Below, in pieces: positions 7,983 through 16,419 of a DNA stretch of 64,000 bases. The stretch is from Streptomyces althioticus (GTDB lineage Bacteria; Actinomycetota; Actinomycetes; Streptomycetales; Streptomycetaceae), in the NCBI GenBank assembly GCA_014649355.1, contig BMSW01000015.1, positions 117,813 through 181,812 on the forward strand, in the 5' to 3' direction. Position numbers and translations under genes: made by a program. Within the stretch, counting starts at the first letter, position 1. Each line of letters opens with the position of its first letter. The notes below the pieces were generated by a model. The model saw only the letters and a list, made by a program, of their open reading frames with translations, did no database searches and was not told the DNA's origin.

Positions 7983-9188
7983 ATGCGTTCCCTCTCCACG
8001 TCCGTCCCGCGCCGGCGCGGACGGCGGACCGCCCTCGCCGCGAGCGCCCTGCTCGCCGCGGTGGCGTTCACCGCGACCGCCTGCGGCGGGTCCACGGAGG
8101 ACAAGGCGGCCGACCGGCCCGATGCCACGGCGAGCCGCGCCGGGGACGACGCCGGCGGCGGCCGCGTCCCCGCCGACCTCGCCGACCGTCTGAAGGACCA
8201 CGGCATCGACGTGGACCGCTGGCGGGACGGCGGCTGGAAGGACTGGGACAAGGACGAGTGGCTGCGCGAGGCGCGGGACTTCGTCAACCCGGTCGTCGAA
8301 GGCCTCTGGAAGCCGGAGCGGATGCGGTCCGCCGAGGAGGCCGAGAAGACGGTCACCACGAAGGACGCCTCCGCGGCCCAGGGCCTGAGCGACCCGGAGC
8401 CGGCACCGGTGACCGCGCAGGCGGAGAAGACGCCGTACCACGAGAACGCGGCCCCGGTCGGGAAGGTGTTCTTCGACTCCCCCGAGGGCCCGGCCGTCTG
8501 CTCCGGCACGGTCGTCAAGGACGTCAACCACCCGGGGAAGTCCAACCTCGTGTGGACCGCCGGGCACTGTGTGCACGCGGGCGGGAACGGCGGCTGGTAC
8601 CGCAACATCGTCTTCGTCCCGGCCTACAACGACCACGGCCGGTCCGAGGCGGAGCTGAGCCGGGCGGGCGCCTCCGAGATCGCCCCGTACGGCAACTGGT
8701 GGGCGGACTGGGCGTCGACGTCGAACGGCTGGATCCAGGGCGGTTCCGAGAGCGGCGGCGACGGGGCGGCGTACGACTACGCCGTGCTGCACGTGCAGCC
8801 GGAACAGGGCTCGAAGTCCCTGGAGGAGACCGTCGGCGCCGCGCTGGACGTGGACTTCTCCGACCCGGCCGCCGCCGAGGCGGGCACGATGGGCGCCTGG
8901 GGCTACCCGGCGGCGCCGCCGTACAACGGGCTGCGGATGTTCAAGTGCCTGGACAGCCCGGGCCGCTTCTCGCTGGCCCCGAACCTGCCGGACATGTACC
9001 GCATCGGCTGCACGATGACCGGCGGTTCGTCCGGCGGCGGCTGGTTCCGGGTGGTGAACGGCGAGACGGTCCTGGTGTCGAACACCTCGATCGGCCCGCT
9101 GGACCACACCTGGCTCGCGGGCCCGCGGCTCGGTGCGGACGCCGAGGCGCTGTACCAGAACATGAGCAGGACCTACGGCGGCCGCTGA
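7983..9188 (+). CDS. Secreted trypsin-like serine protease, putative lipoprotein (copy 2)
   Basis: This is the tandem paralogue of the preceding gene, with 401 residues. It has a signal with lipobox FTATAC (Cys34), the conserved N-terminal LADRLKDHGIDVDRWRDG region, and a protease domain with His195 (TAGHC), Asp265 (YDYAVLHV) and Ser350 (GGSSGGGW). The match to copy 1 runs almost end to end, with divergence mainly in the acidic linker (about residues 120-145) and in surface loops, so the pair arose by duplication. ATG 7983 is preceded by GACGGGGG. A 16-bp perfect hairpin after the stop ends transcription towards hflX. The gene is probably co-transcribed with copy 1 or has its own promoter in the 101-bp gap. 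Confidence 0.88.
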   Translation: MRSLSTSVPRRRGRRTALAASALLAAVAFTATACGGSTEDKAADRPDATASRAGDDAGGGRVPADLADRLKDHGIDVDRWRDGGWKDWDKDEWLREARDFVNPVVEGLWKPERMRSAEEAEKTVTTKDASAAQGLSDPEPAPVTAQAEKTPYHENAAPVGKVFFDSPEGPAVCSGTVVKDVNHPGKSNLVWTAGHCVHAGGNGGWYRNIVFVPAYNDHGRSEAELSRAGASEIAPYGNWWADWASTSNGWIQGGSESGGDGAAYDYAVLHVQPEQGSKSLEETVGAALDVDFSDPAAAEAGTMGAWGYPAAPPYNGLRMFKCLDSPGRFSLAPNLPDMYRIGCTMTGGSSGGGWFRVVNGETVLVSNTSIGPLDHTWLAGPRLGADAEALYQNMSRTYGGR

Positions 9189-9200
9189 GCCGCACGCGAC

Positions 9201-9239
9201 GAGGGCCCGCCCCCTGCGCTCGGCAGGGGGCGGGCCCTC
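9201..9239. terminator. Bidirectional terminator between protease copy 2 and hflX
   Basis: A perfect 16-bp stem (arms 9201-9216 and 9224-9239) with a 7-nt loop lies between convergent stops, 12 bp after the protease stop and 20 bp before the hflX stop. Confidence 0.88.
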
Positions 9240-9258
9240 TCACATGTCCGCGGTCCGG

Positions 9259-10752
9259 TCAGCCGGCCGGGGTGGGAACGTACGGCGCGAACTCCGCCGC
9301 CAGCTCCTCGTGCACCCGCACCTTGAGCAGGGTGCCCTCCGGGGTGTGCTCCTCGGAGAGGACCTCGCCCTCGTCGTGCGCGCGGGCGACCAGCTTGCCG
9401 TGGGTGTACGGCACGAGGGCCTCGATCTCCACCGACGGGCGGGGCAGCTCGCTGTCGATCAGGGCGAGCAGCTCCGGGATGCCCCGGCCGGTGCGGGCCG
9501 AGACGGCGATGGAGCGGGGCTCCACCCGGAGCAGCCGCTGCAGGGTCAGCGGGTCCGCCGCGTCCGCCTTGTTGATCACGACGATCTCGGGCACGCCGGT
9601 GGCGCCGACGTCCCGGATCACCTCGCGCACGGCGGCGAGCTGCTCCTCCGGGTTCGGGTGCGAGCCGTCCACCACGTGGAGGATGAGATCGGAGTCGCCG
9701 ACCTCCTCCATGGTGGAGCGGAACGCCTCGACCAGGTGGTGCGGCAGGTGCCGGACGAAGCCGACGGTGTCGGCCAGCGTGTAGAGCCGGCCGCTCGGGG
9801 TCTCGGCCCGGCGCACGGTCGGGTCGAGGGTGGCGAACAGGGCGTTCTCCACCAGTACACCCGCGCCGGTGAGGCGGTTGAGCAGCGAGGACTTGCCTGC
9901 GTTGGTGTAGCCCGCGATGGCGACGGACGGCACCTTGTTGCGCTTGCGCTCCTGGCGCTTGATCTCGCGGCCGGTCTTCATCTCCGCGATCTCCCGGCGC
10001 ATCTTCGCCATCTTCTCGCGGATCCGGCGCCGGTCCGTCTCGATCTTGGTCTCACCGGGACCACGGGTGGCGAGGCCGCCGCCCTTGCCGCCGCCCATCT
10101 GCCGGGACAGCGACTGACCCCAGCCGCGCAGCCGCGGCAGCATGTACTGCATCTGCGCGAGCGCGACCTGCGCCTTGCCCTCTCGGGACTTGGCGTGCTG
10201 GGCGAAGATGTCGAGGATCAGGGCCGTACGGTCGATGACCTTGACCTTGACGACGTCCTCGAGGTGGATGAGCTGGCCGGGGCTGAGCTCACCGTCGCAG
10301 ATGACGGTGTCCGCGCCCGACTCGAGCACGATGTCGCGCAGCTCCTCGGCCTTGCCGGAGCCGATGTAGGTGGCCGCGTCCGGCTTGTCCCGGCGCTGGA
10401 TCACGCCGTCGAGGACGAGGGCGCCCGCCGTCTCGGCGAGGGCGGCGAGCTCCGCGAGGGAGTTCTCGGCGTCCTGCGCGGTGCCCGAGGTCCACACCCC
10501 GACGAGCACGACGCGCTCCAGGCGGAGCTGCCGGTACTCGACCTCGGTGACGTCCTCGAGCTCGGTGGAGAGGCCGGCAACGCGACGCAGGGCCGCGCGC
10601 TCGGAGCGGTCGAACTGGTCGCCGTCCCGCTCTCCGTCGATCTCGAAGCTCCAGGCGACGTCCTCTTCCATCAGGGCATCGGCCCGAAGACCCTCGGCCT
10701 GGCTGTGCGCGAAGCGGTTGGTGTCCTGGGAAGGGGAAGAAGAGGAGGTCAT
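9259..10752 (-). CDS. hflX: Ribosome-associated GTPase HflX
   Basis: HflX is a GTPase that binds the 50S subunit and in other bacteria rescues or splits stalled ribosomes under stress. The 497-residue protein has the N-terminal HflX domain (IGSGKAEELRD region) and a coiled linker (RRRIREKMAKMRREIAEMK). The G domain follows: G1 GYTNAGKSS, G2 FATLDPT, G3 DTVGF, G4 NKAD, G5 SARTGRG. A C-terminal domain of about 75 residues completes it. ATG 10752 has GGACCCAATG context without a strong Shine-Dalgarno, but the N-terminus is conserved-looking. The gene lies downstream of an M1 aminopeptidase and near dapF and miaA, the usual actinobacterial setting. Confidence 0.95.
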   Translation of the reverse strand: MTSSSSPSQDTNRFAHSQAEGLRADALMEEDVAWSFEIDGERDGDQFDRSERAALRRVAGLSTELEDVTEVEYRQLRLERVVLVGVWTSGTAQDAENSLAELAALAETAGALVLDGVIQRRDKPDAATYIGSGKAEELRDIVLESGADTVICDGELSPGQLIHLEDVVKVKVIDRTALILDIFAQHAKSREGKAQVALAQMQYMLPRLRGWGQSLSRQMGGGKGGGLATRGPGETKIETDRRRIREKMAKMRREIAEMKTGREIKRQERKRNKVPSVAIAGYTNAGKSSLLNRLTGAGVLVENALFATLDPTVRRAETPSGRLYTLADTVGFVRHLPHHLVEAFRSTMEEVGDSDLILHVVDGSHPNPEEQLAAVREVIRDVGATGVPEIVVINKADAADPLTLQRLLRVEPRSIAVSARTGRGIPELLALIDSELPRPSVEIEALVPYTHGKLVARAHDEGEVLSEEHTPEGTLLKVRVHEELAAEFAPYVPTPAG

Positions 10753-10910
10753 TGGGTCCTTACGTCGTCGGTGTGCCGTCTGCGGCGACGGACACGGCCG
10801 GGAGGCCTTCCGTCACTGTCCACAACGTCCGGGTACCCCGGGAGATTCCCGTTGTCCCTGTCGCGCGGACCTGACGATGGTCGCACGGTACGGCTCGTCT
10901 CGTCACCGTG

Positions 10911-12494
10911 TTATTCCCCGCCCGCGTCCGGCCGATGCCCGTGCGGGCCGGGCAGGAGCCCGTGCGGGTGCTCGCGGGTGTGGGGGCCGGGCTCCTCCGC
11001 CACGGCACGCTTCGAGGACCGCCAATCGGGGTGGCCGGGCATCGGCGGGGTGGTGTCGTCGTACAGCCAGGCGTGCAGGAAGCCGGTGAGGTCGCGTCCC
11101 GCGGTCTCGGAGGCGAGCCGGACGAAGTCGGCCGTGGAGGCGTTGCCGTCGCGGTGCCGGTCGACCCAGGCGCGCTCCAGCCGGTCGAACGCCTCCTGCC
11201 CGATCTCCTGGCGCAGGGCGTAGAGCACCAGCGCGGCGCCGCCGTAGACGCCGGGGCGGAAGATGCCGATCTTGCGGCCCGGCTCGGGCGGCTTGGGTGC
11301 GGCCGGCGCTCCTCCGGCGGCGCGCCACCCGTCGGAGGACTCGTACGCGGCCCGCATCCGGGCCTCCAGGGTCCTGCCGCCGCGCTTCTCGGCGTACAGC
11401 GCCTCGTACCAGGTGGCGTGCCCCTCGTTGAGCCACAGGTCGGCCCAGGTGCGGGGGCTGACGCTGTCGCCGAACCACTGGTGGGCCAGCTCGTGCACCA
11501 TGATCGACTCGACGTACCAGGCGGGCAGGGCGGGGTCGGTGAACAGGTCGCGCTCGAAGAGGGAGAGCGTCTGGGTCTCCAGGGCGAAGCCGGTGGAGGC
11601 CTCGGCGAGCAGCAGGCCGTAGGTGGCGAAGGGGTAGCGGCCGACCCGGGCCTCCATCCAGGAGATCTGCGCCGGGGTCTTCGCCAGCCAGGGTTCGAGG
11701 GCGGCGCGGTGCTCGGTGGGGACGACGTCCCGCAGGGGCAGGTCGTGGGGTCCGGTGCGGTGCAGGACGGTCGAGCGGCCGATGGACACCTGGGCGAGTT
11801 CGGTGGCCATGGGGTTGCGGGTGCGGTAGCTCCAGGTGGTGGTGCCGGGGGCGCGGTCGACCGCGGTGGGCAGGCCGTTGGCGACGGCCGTGTATCCCTC
11901 CGGGACCGTGAGGCGGAAGGTGAACATCGCCTTGTCGGACGGGTGGTCGTTGCACGGGAACACCAGATGGGCCGCGTCCGCCTGGTTGGCGAGGGCGAGG
12001 CCGTCGGCGGTGCGCACCCAGCCGCCCTCGCGGTCGCCGGGCCGGGGGTCGCTGGTGTGCCGGACGGTGATGCGTACCGAGTCGCCCGGGTCGAGGCCGC
12101 CGTCGGGGGTGATCACCAGGTCCTCGCCCACGCCGGTGAAGACGGCCGGCTCGCCGTCGACCTCGACGGAGCGGACCGTGCCGTGGGCGAAGTCCAGGTT
12201 GATCCGGTCCAGCTCGGCGGTGATGCGGGCGTCGACGGTGGTGACGGCCTCGAGCGGCCGGTCGTTGCTGCCGGGATAGGTGAGGTCCAGGTCGTACGCC
12301 TGTACGTCGTAGCCGGGGTTGCCGAGGTGCGGGAAGAGCGGGTCGCCGATGCCGAGCGGTTCGGCGGGCGCGCTCGCGGCGACCAGGCAGACGCCGACGG
12401 CGGAGGCGAGCAGGGCCTGGGCGGTGCGGCGGCGGGCGCGGGGCGCCGGGCGTCGCGGGGTCTGCGGGACGGTGCGGCGGGAGGTGAGCGGCAT
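10911..12494 (-). CDS. Secreted M1-family metallopeptidase
   Basis: This is a zinc aminopeptidase-type protein of 527 residues, exported by an N-terminal signal (Arg-rich start, then LLASAVGVCLVAASAPA). The gluzincin motif HELAHQW lies at about residue 332 and the third zinc ligand in WLNEGHATW at about 355. The N-terminal beta domain of M1 enzymes is present. The length is much shorter than PepN (about 850), so it lacks the C-terminal HEAT-like domain and belongs to the small secreted M1 group. The GAMEN exopeptidase motif is not clear in the expected position (near FALETQTLSLF), so exact specificity is uncertain. ATG 12494 precedes the signal. It lies between rshA and hflX on the same strand with about 160-220 bp gaps. 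Confidence 0.9.
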   Translation of the reverse strand: MPLTSRRTVPQTPRRPAPRARRRTAQALLASAVGVCLVAASAPAEPLGIGDPLFPHLGNPGYDVQAYDLDLTYPGSNDRPLEAVTTVDARITAELDRINLDFAHGTVRSVEVDGEPAVFTGVGEDLVITPDGGLDPGDSVRITVRHTSDPRPGDREGGWVRTADGLALANQADAAHLVFPCNDHPSDKAMFTFRLTVPEGYTAVANGLPTAVDRAPGTTTWSYRTRNPMATELAQVSIGRSTVLHRTGPHDLPLRDVVPTEHRAALEPWLAKTPAQISWMEARVGRYPFATYGLLLAEASTGFALETQTLSLFERDLFTDPALPAWYVESIMVHELAHQWFGDSVSPRTWADLWLNEGHATWYEALYAEKRGGRTLEARMRAAYESSDGWRAAGGAPAAPKPPEPGRKIGIFRPGVYGGAALVLYALRQEIGQEAFDRLERAWVDRHRDGNASTADFVRLASETAGRDLTGFLHAWLYDDTTPPMPGHPDWRSSKRAVAEEPGPHTREHPHGLLPGPHGHRPDAGGE

Positions 12495-12609
12495 GCCTCA
12501 CGGCTATCAGCGCGGACGTGCGCCGCTGCGGCGGCGCGCTCCCGACCCACCCGATCGGGTAATCACACCGCACGGGTCTGTGCGCCGGGTGCCGTCACTC
12601 AGGGGGCCC

Positions 12610-12717
12610 GGTCAGGGCCAGGGGCCTGGTCAGGACAGGGGGTCTGGTCAGGGCAAGGGAGCTGGTCAGGACAGGGGGTCTGGTCAGGACAAGGGGTCTG
12701 GTCAGGGCAAGGGCCGT
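12610..12717. repeat. Six tandem 18-bp repeats abutting the rshA stop
   Basis: Six consecutive 18-bp units start at 12610, 12628, 12646, 12664, 12682 and 12700. Each begins ggtcagg(g/a)c, and two units (12628 and 12664) are identical. The array ends 1 bp before the rshA stop codon. On the minus strand, continuing in the rshA frame, it would encode repeats of the hexapeptide TPCPDQ up to another TGA at 12599-12601. Confidence 0.93.
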
Positions 12718-12718
12718 C

Positions 12719-14893
12719 TCAGGCGTCCGGTGTCTGCGGCTGCGCCCGGCTCACGTCGTACACGCCCGCCACGTTGCGCATGGCCCGCATCAGGGAGGGA
12801 AGCTGAGCGGCGTCCGGAAGCTGCACGGTGTACGTGTGGCGCACCTGCTGCCGGTCCGGCGGTTCCACGGTCGCGGAGACGATCTCCGCTCCCTCGATGG
12901 CCATCGCCTCGGTGAGGTCCGCGAGGAGGTGCGGCCGGACGAACGACTCCGCCATCAGCGTGACCCGGCACTCGGCGCCCTCGCCCCAGCGCACGCCGAC
13001 CTCGGTGCGGCCGTCGCTCCTCATCCGCTCCACCGCCGGACACTCCGTCCGGTGCACGGTGACGGCTCCTCCGCGCACCACGAATCCGGTGACCTCGTCG
13101 GGCGGTACGGGCGTGCAGCAGCCGGCCAGCCGTACGGTCGCGCCGTCCCGGTCGACGAGCACCTGGGCGGCGCCGGGACGCCCGGGGCCGGTGTCGTCGG
13201 CGGCTGAGGGCTGAGGGGTCTCCGTCCCGGCCGTCCTGGTGGGCTCGACGTCGTCCGCCAGGGAGCGGGCGTCGCCGTCCTCCACGCTGGGGTGCGCGGC
13301 GAGCCACCGCTGGATGGCGATGCGGGCCGCGGGGGTGGTGGCGTGGTCCAGCCACTCGCGGGACGGCGTGGAGGCCGCGTCCTGGTCCATGAGCAGCTGG
13401 ACGGTGTCCCCGTCCTTGAGCACGGTGCTGAGCCTGGCCAGCCGCCCGTTGACCCGGGCGCCGATGCAGGCGTGCGCGTCCTCGCCGTACTGCGCGTAGG
13501 CGGCGTCCACGCAGGTCGCCCCCTCCGGCAGGCCCAGGGCGCCGCCGTCGGGGCGGAAGACGGTGATCTCCCGGTCCTGCGCGAGGTCCTCGCGGAGCGT
13601 GGACCAGAAGGTGTCGGGGTCGGGCGCGGCCTGCTGCCAGTCGAGCAGCCGGGACAGCCAGCCGGGGCGGGTCGGGTCGACGCGCTCGCCGTCGCCCGCG
13701 GACTGCTCCTCCGGCGGCGCGGCGTAGGGGTTGCCGAGCGCGACGACGCCCGCCTCGGCGACCTTGTGCATCTGGTGGGTGCGGATGAGGACCTCGACGA
13801 CCTGGCCGTCGTCACCCGCCACCGCGGTGTGCAGCGACTGGTACAGGTTGAACTTGGGGACGGCGATGAAGTCCTTGAACTCCGAGACCACCGGCGTCAT
13901 ACAGGTGTGCAGCTCGCCCAGCACGGCGTAGCAGTCGGCGTCCTCGTTCACCAGCACGAGCAGCCGGCCGAAGTCGGCGCCGCGCAGCGGGCCGCGCTTG
14001 CGGGAGACGCGGTGCACGGAGAGGAAGTGCCGTGGCCGGATGAGGACTTCGGCCGGGATGTCGGCCTCCCGGAGCACCTTGCGGACGTCGTCGGCCACGT
14101 CGGCGAGCGGGTCGTCCTCGCGGGCGGCGTTGCGGAGGATCAGCTCGCGGGTCGTCTCGTACTCCTCGGGGTGGAGGATGGCGAAGACCAGGTCCTCCAG
14201 CTCCGTCTTGAGCGCCTGGACACCGAGGCGTTCGGCGAGCGGGATGAGCACGTCACGTGTCACCTTGGCGATGCGTTCCTGCTTGGCGGGACGCATCACG
14301 CCGAGGGTGCGCATGTTGTGCAGCCGGTCGGCGAGTTTGATCGACATCACGCGGACGTCGTTGCCGGTGGCGACGAGCATCTTGCGGAAGGTCTCGGGCT
14401 CGGCGGCGGCGCCGTAGTCGACCTTCTCCAACTTGGTGACGCCGTCGACGAGATAGCGCACCTCCTCGCCGAACTCCTCGCCCACCTGGTCGAGGGTGAC
14501 GTCGGTGTCCTCGACGGTGTCGTGCAGCAGCGAGGCGGTCAACGTCGTGGTCTCGGCGCCGAGTTCGGCCAGGATGAGGGTGACGGCGAGCGGGTGGGTG
14601 ATGTACGGCTCGCCGCTCTTGCGCATCTGGCCCCGGTGCGAGGACTCCGCGAGGAGGTAGGCGCGGCGCAGCGGTTCGAGGTCGGCGTCGGGATGGTGGG
14701 CGCGGTGGGCCTCGACGACGTGGCCGATGGCGTCGGGCAGCCGGTCGCGGGCGGAGGACGACCCCAGCAGGGCGGCGCGGCCCAGCCGGCGCAGGTCGAG
14801 CCGGGGGCGGGACTTGCGGCGCGTCCCGGCCGGTGTGACGTGACCCGGTGCGAGCGGGTTCGGGGTCGCAGGTTTCGCGGCCTCCGCGTTCAT
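12719..14893 (-). CDS. rshA: RelA/SpoT homologue (second RSH protein)
   Basis: RSH proteins make or degrade (p)ppGpp. This 724-residue protein has an HD hydrolase domain with HRGQMRKSGEPYITHP, LLHDTVEDT and KLADRLHNMRTL. A synthetase-like domain follows, recognisable by EFKDFIAVPKFNLYQSLHT and EVLIRTHQMHKVAEAG. A TGS domain (ITVFRPDGGALGLPEGAT) and a C-terminal ACT domain complete the RelA-type architecture. The synthetase is divergent: the usual YDLxAxRV segment reads ADFGRLLVLV, losing the Arg. Hydrolase function is therefore the safer prediction. ATG 14893 has GGAGG at 5 nt and is preferred to a GTG two codons upstream. By position it matches S. coelicolor rshA (SCO5794), which is separate from relA. 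An 18-bp repeat array begins 1 bp after the stop. Confidence 0.92.
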   Translation of the reverse strand: MNAEAAKPATPNPLAPGHVTPAGTRRKSRPRLDLRRLGRAALLGSSSARDRLPDAIGHVVEAHRAHHPDADLEPLRRAYLLAESSHRGQMRKSGEPYITHPLAVTLILAELGAETTTLTASLLHDTVEDTDVTLDQVGEEFGEEVRYLVDGVTKLEKVDYGAAAEPETFRKMLVATGNDVRVMSIKLADRLHNMRTLGVMRPAKQERIAKVTRDVLIPLAERLGVQALKTELEDLVFAILHPEEYETTRELILRNAAREDDPLADVADDVRKVLREADIPAEVLIRPRHFLSVHRVSRKRGPLRGADFGRLLVLVNEDADCYAVLGELHTCMTPVVSEFKDFIAVPKFNLYQSLHTAVAGDDGQVVEVLIRTHQMHKVAEAGVVALGNPYAAPPEEQSAGDGERVDPTRPGWLSRLLDWQQAAPDPDTFWSTLREDLAQDREITVFRPDGGALGLPEGATCVDAAYAQYGEDAHACIGARVNGRLARLSTVLKDGDTVQLLMDQDAASTPSREWLDHATTPAARIAIQRWLAAHPSVEDGDARSLADDVEPTRTAGTETPQPSAADDTGPGRPGAAQVLVDRDGATVRLAGCCTPVPPDEVTGFVVRGGAVTVHRTECPAVERMRSDGRTEVGVRWGEGAECRVTLMAESFVRPHLLADLTEAMAIEGAEIVSATVEPPDRQQVRHTYTVQLPDAAQLPSLMRAMRNVAGVYDVSRAQPQTPDA

Positions 14894-15028
14894 GAGCACC
14901 TCCGGCTGCGTGGATCCGGCGGACGGCGCCCCAGGGCGGACTCGGGCCTGGGGGACGGCGTTGATCCCCCGTCCGGGCCGGTGCTTGATGCTATCCAGCC
15001 GCGAGGGGCCGGACCGGCCGCCTCCGGC

Positions 15029-15076
15029 CGACCGTGAAACGGATCACTCCAAAGAGCGACGGGTCGTTCACGGTCG
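15029..15076. promoter_or_regulatory. Inverted repeat upstream of rshA
   Basis: A perfect 10-bp inverted repeat, cgaccgtgaa (15029-15038) and ttcacggtcg (15067-15076), with 28 bp between arms lies 136-183 bp upstream of the rshA start, in the dapF-rshA gap. It could be an operator pair or a long-loop hairpin. No known regulator is assigned. Confidence 0.45.
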
Positions 15077-15189
15077 TTTTCACGCCATCGGGTAAGCGGT
15101 GTTCCACGATCCCGCAGCCTCACACCCGCTCCGGCCTGCGGATCGACGGCGGGGCGGGGCGGAGGGCGGAAGATCGTGCAGGGCATCGT

Positions 15190-16059
15190 TCAGCCGAGGG
15201 CGTTCTCCAGCCACTCGGCCTCGATCGCGCCCTCGGCGACGATGACCGCGGGACCGGTCATCTCGATTTGGCCGTCCGGCTGTTCGGTGATCACGAGGGT
15301 GCCGCCGGGAAGGTCCACGGTGTATGTCACCGGCAGGCCGGTGTCGCGCGGATCGACGCCGTCGCGGCGGGCGGCGGCCACGGCGACGGCGCACGCCCCG
15401 GTGCCGCAGGAGCGGGTCTCGCCGACCCCGCGCTCGTGCACGCGCATCGCGACGTGCCGAGGGCCCCGGTCGACGACGAACTCCACGTTGACGCCGTCCG
15501 GGTAGGCGGCTTCCGGGGCGAAGGAGGGCGCGGTGAACAGACTGCCCGCGTCGGCCAGGTCGGCGACGAAGGCCACGGCGTGCGGGTTGCCCATGTTGAC
15601 GTTGCGCGCGGGCCAGCCGCGCTCGCCCACGGCCACGGTGACGTCGCCCTCGGGGAGGACCGCGCGGCCCATGCCGACGGTGATGTCGCCGTCCTTGGCG
15701 ATGTGCACGGTCTTCACCCCGCCGCGCGTGGCGATCGCGAGGTCGCCCTCGCCGACGTGCCCGGCGTGCTGGAGGTAGCGGGCGAAGACGCGCACGCCGT
15801 TGCCGCACATCTCGGCGACGGATCCGTCGCCGTTGCGGTAGTCCATGAACCACTCGGCCTCGTCCGCCATGGCCCGCGCCTCGGGGTGCGCGGCGGACCG
15901 CACGACGTGCAGCAGCCCGTCGCCCCCGATCCCCGCGCGCCGGTCGCACAGCACGGCGACGGCCGCCGCCGGCAGTTCGACGGCGTTCTCCGGGTCGGGC
16001 ACGATCACGAAGTCGTTCTCCGTACCGTGCCCCTTGAGGAAGGCGATCCGCGTGCTCAT
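15190..16059 (-). CDS. dapF: Diaminopimelate epimerase
   Basis: DapF converts LL- to meso-diaminopimelate for lysine. Streptomyces peptidoglycan uses LL-diaminopimelate, so its role here is mainly lysine synthesis. The 289-residue protein carries both catalytic cysteines: Cys85 in MCGNGVR and Cys218 in RSCGTGAC, in the two mirror-image halves. The N-terminus FLKGHGTENDFVIV is typical. ATG 16059 is followed by STRIAFLKG. It sits between rshA and a membrane-protein gene in the conserved miaB-miaA-dapF-hflX neighbourhood. Confidence 0.96.
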   Translation of the reverse strand: MSTRIAFLKGHGTENDFVIVPDPENAVELPAAAVAVLCDRRAGIGGDGLLHVVRSAAHPEARAMADEAEWFMDYRNGDGSVAEMCGNGVRVFARYLQHAGHVGEGDLAIATRGGVKTVHIAKDGDITVGMGRAVLPEGDVTVAVGERGWPARNVNMGNPHAVAFVADLADAGSLFTAPSFAPEAAYPDGVNVEFVVDRGPRHVAMRVHERGVGETRSCGTGACAVAVAAARRDGVDPRDTGLPVTYTVDLPGGTLVITEQPDGQIEMTGPAVIVAEGAIEAEWLENALG

Positions 16060-16419
16060 TCCTCGATCCTACGGGGTGGGAGCGGGGTGGCGTCGGGGGC
16101 TGTGGACAACGTCCCGCGCGCCCCGGAGCCGCGGGCTTCCGCGCGCGAGCCGAGCCGTGCGGGCGGCGCGGACGGCCTCCGGCGCCAAGCGTCGCGGAGG
16201 CGGCGAAGAGGACACGCACGTGGAGGTGGGCGCGGAGAGCCGCGATGCTTCGGCACCGGCGGCCCGCAGGCCAGGGGCGGGGGTTCGACGCCGTCCGGGT
16301 CGCGGGGATCATGGAAGGCGTTGAGGAGTCCCGCGTCGCGGGTCCGCGGGAGGCGTTGAGGATCTCCCGCGTCGCGGGGATCGCGGGAGGCGTTGCGGAG
16401 TCCCGCCTCGAGGGGGCCC
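16060..16419. other. dapF upstream region with short repeats
   Basis: The gap of 360 bp holds the presumed dapF promoter on its left side and a tandem repeat cluster (16291-16414) on its right side, just after the stop of the neighbouring membrane-protein gene. No protein-coding gene is supported. Confidence 0.6.
16291..16414. repeat. Tandem 35-37 bp repeat, three copies plus a partial
   Basis: Copies lie at 16291-16325, 16326-16360 and 16361-16397, with a truncated fourth at 16398-16414. Full copies end in ggcgttgag or ggcgttgcg. Two carry the near-palindrome cccgcgtcgcggg, so each could form a small hairpin. The array starts just 5 bp from the stop of the adjacent membrane-protein gene and may double as its terminator. 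Confidence 0.8.
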
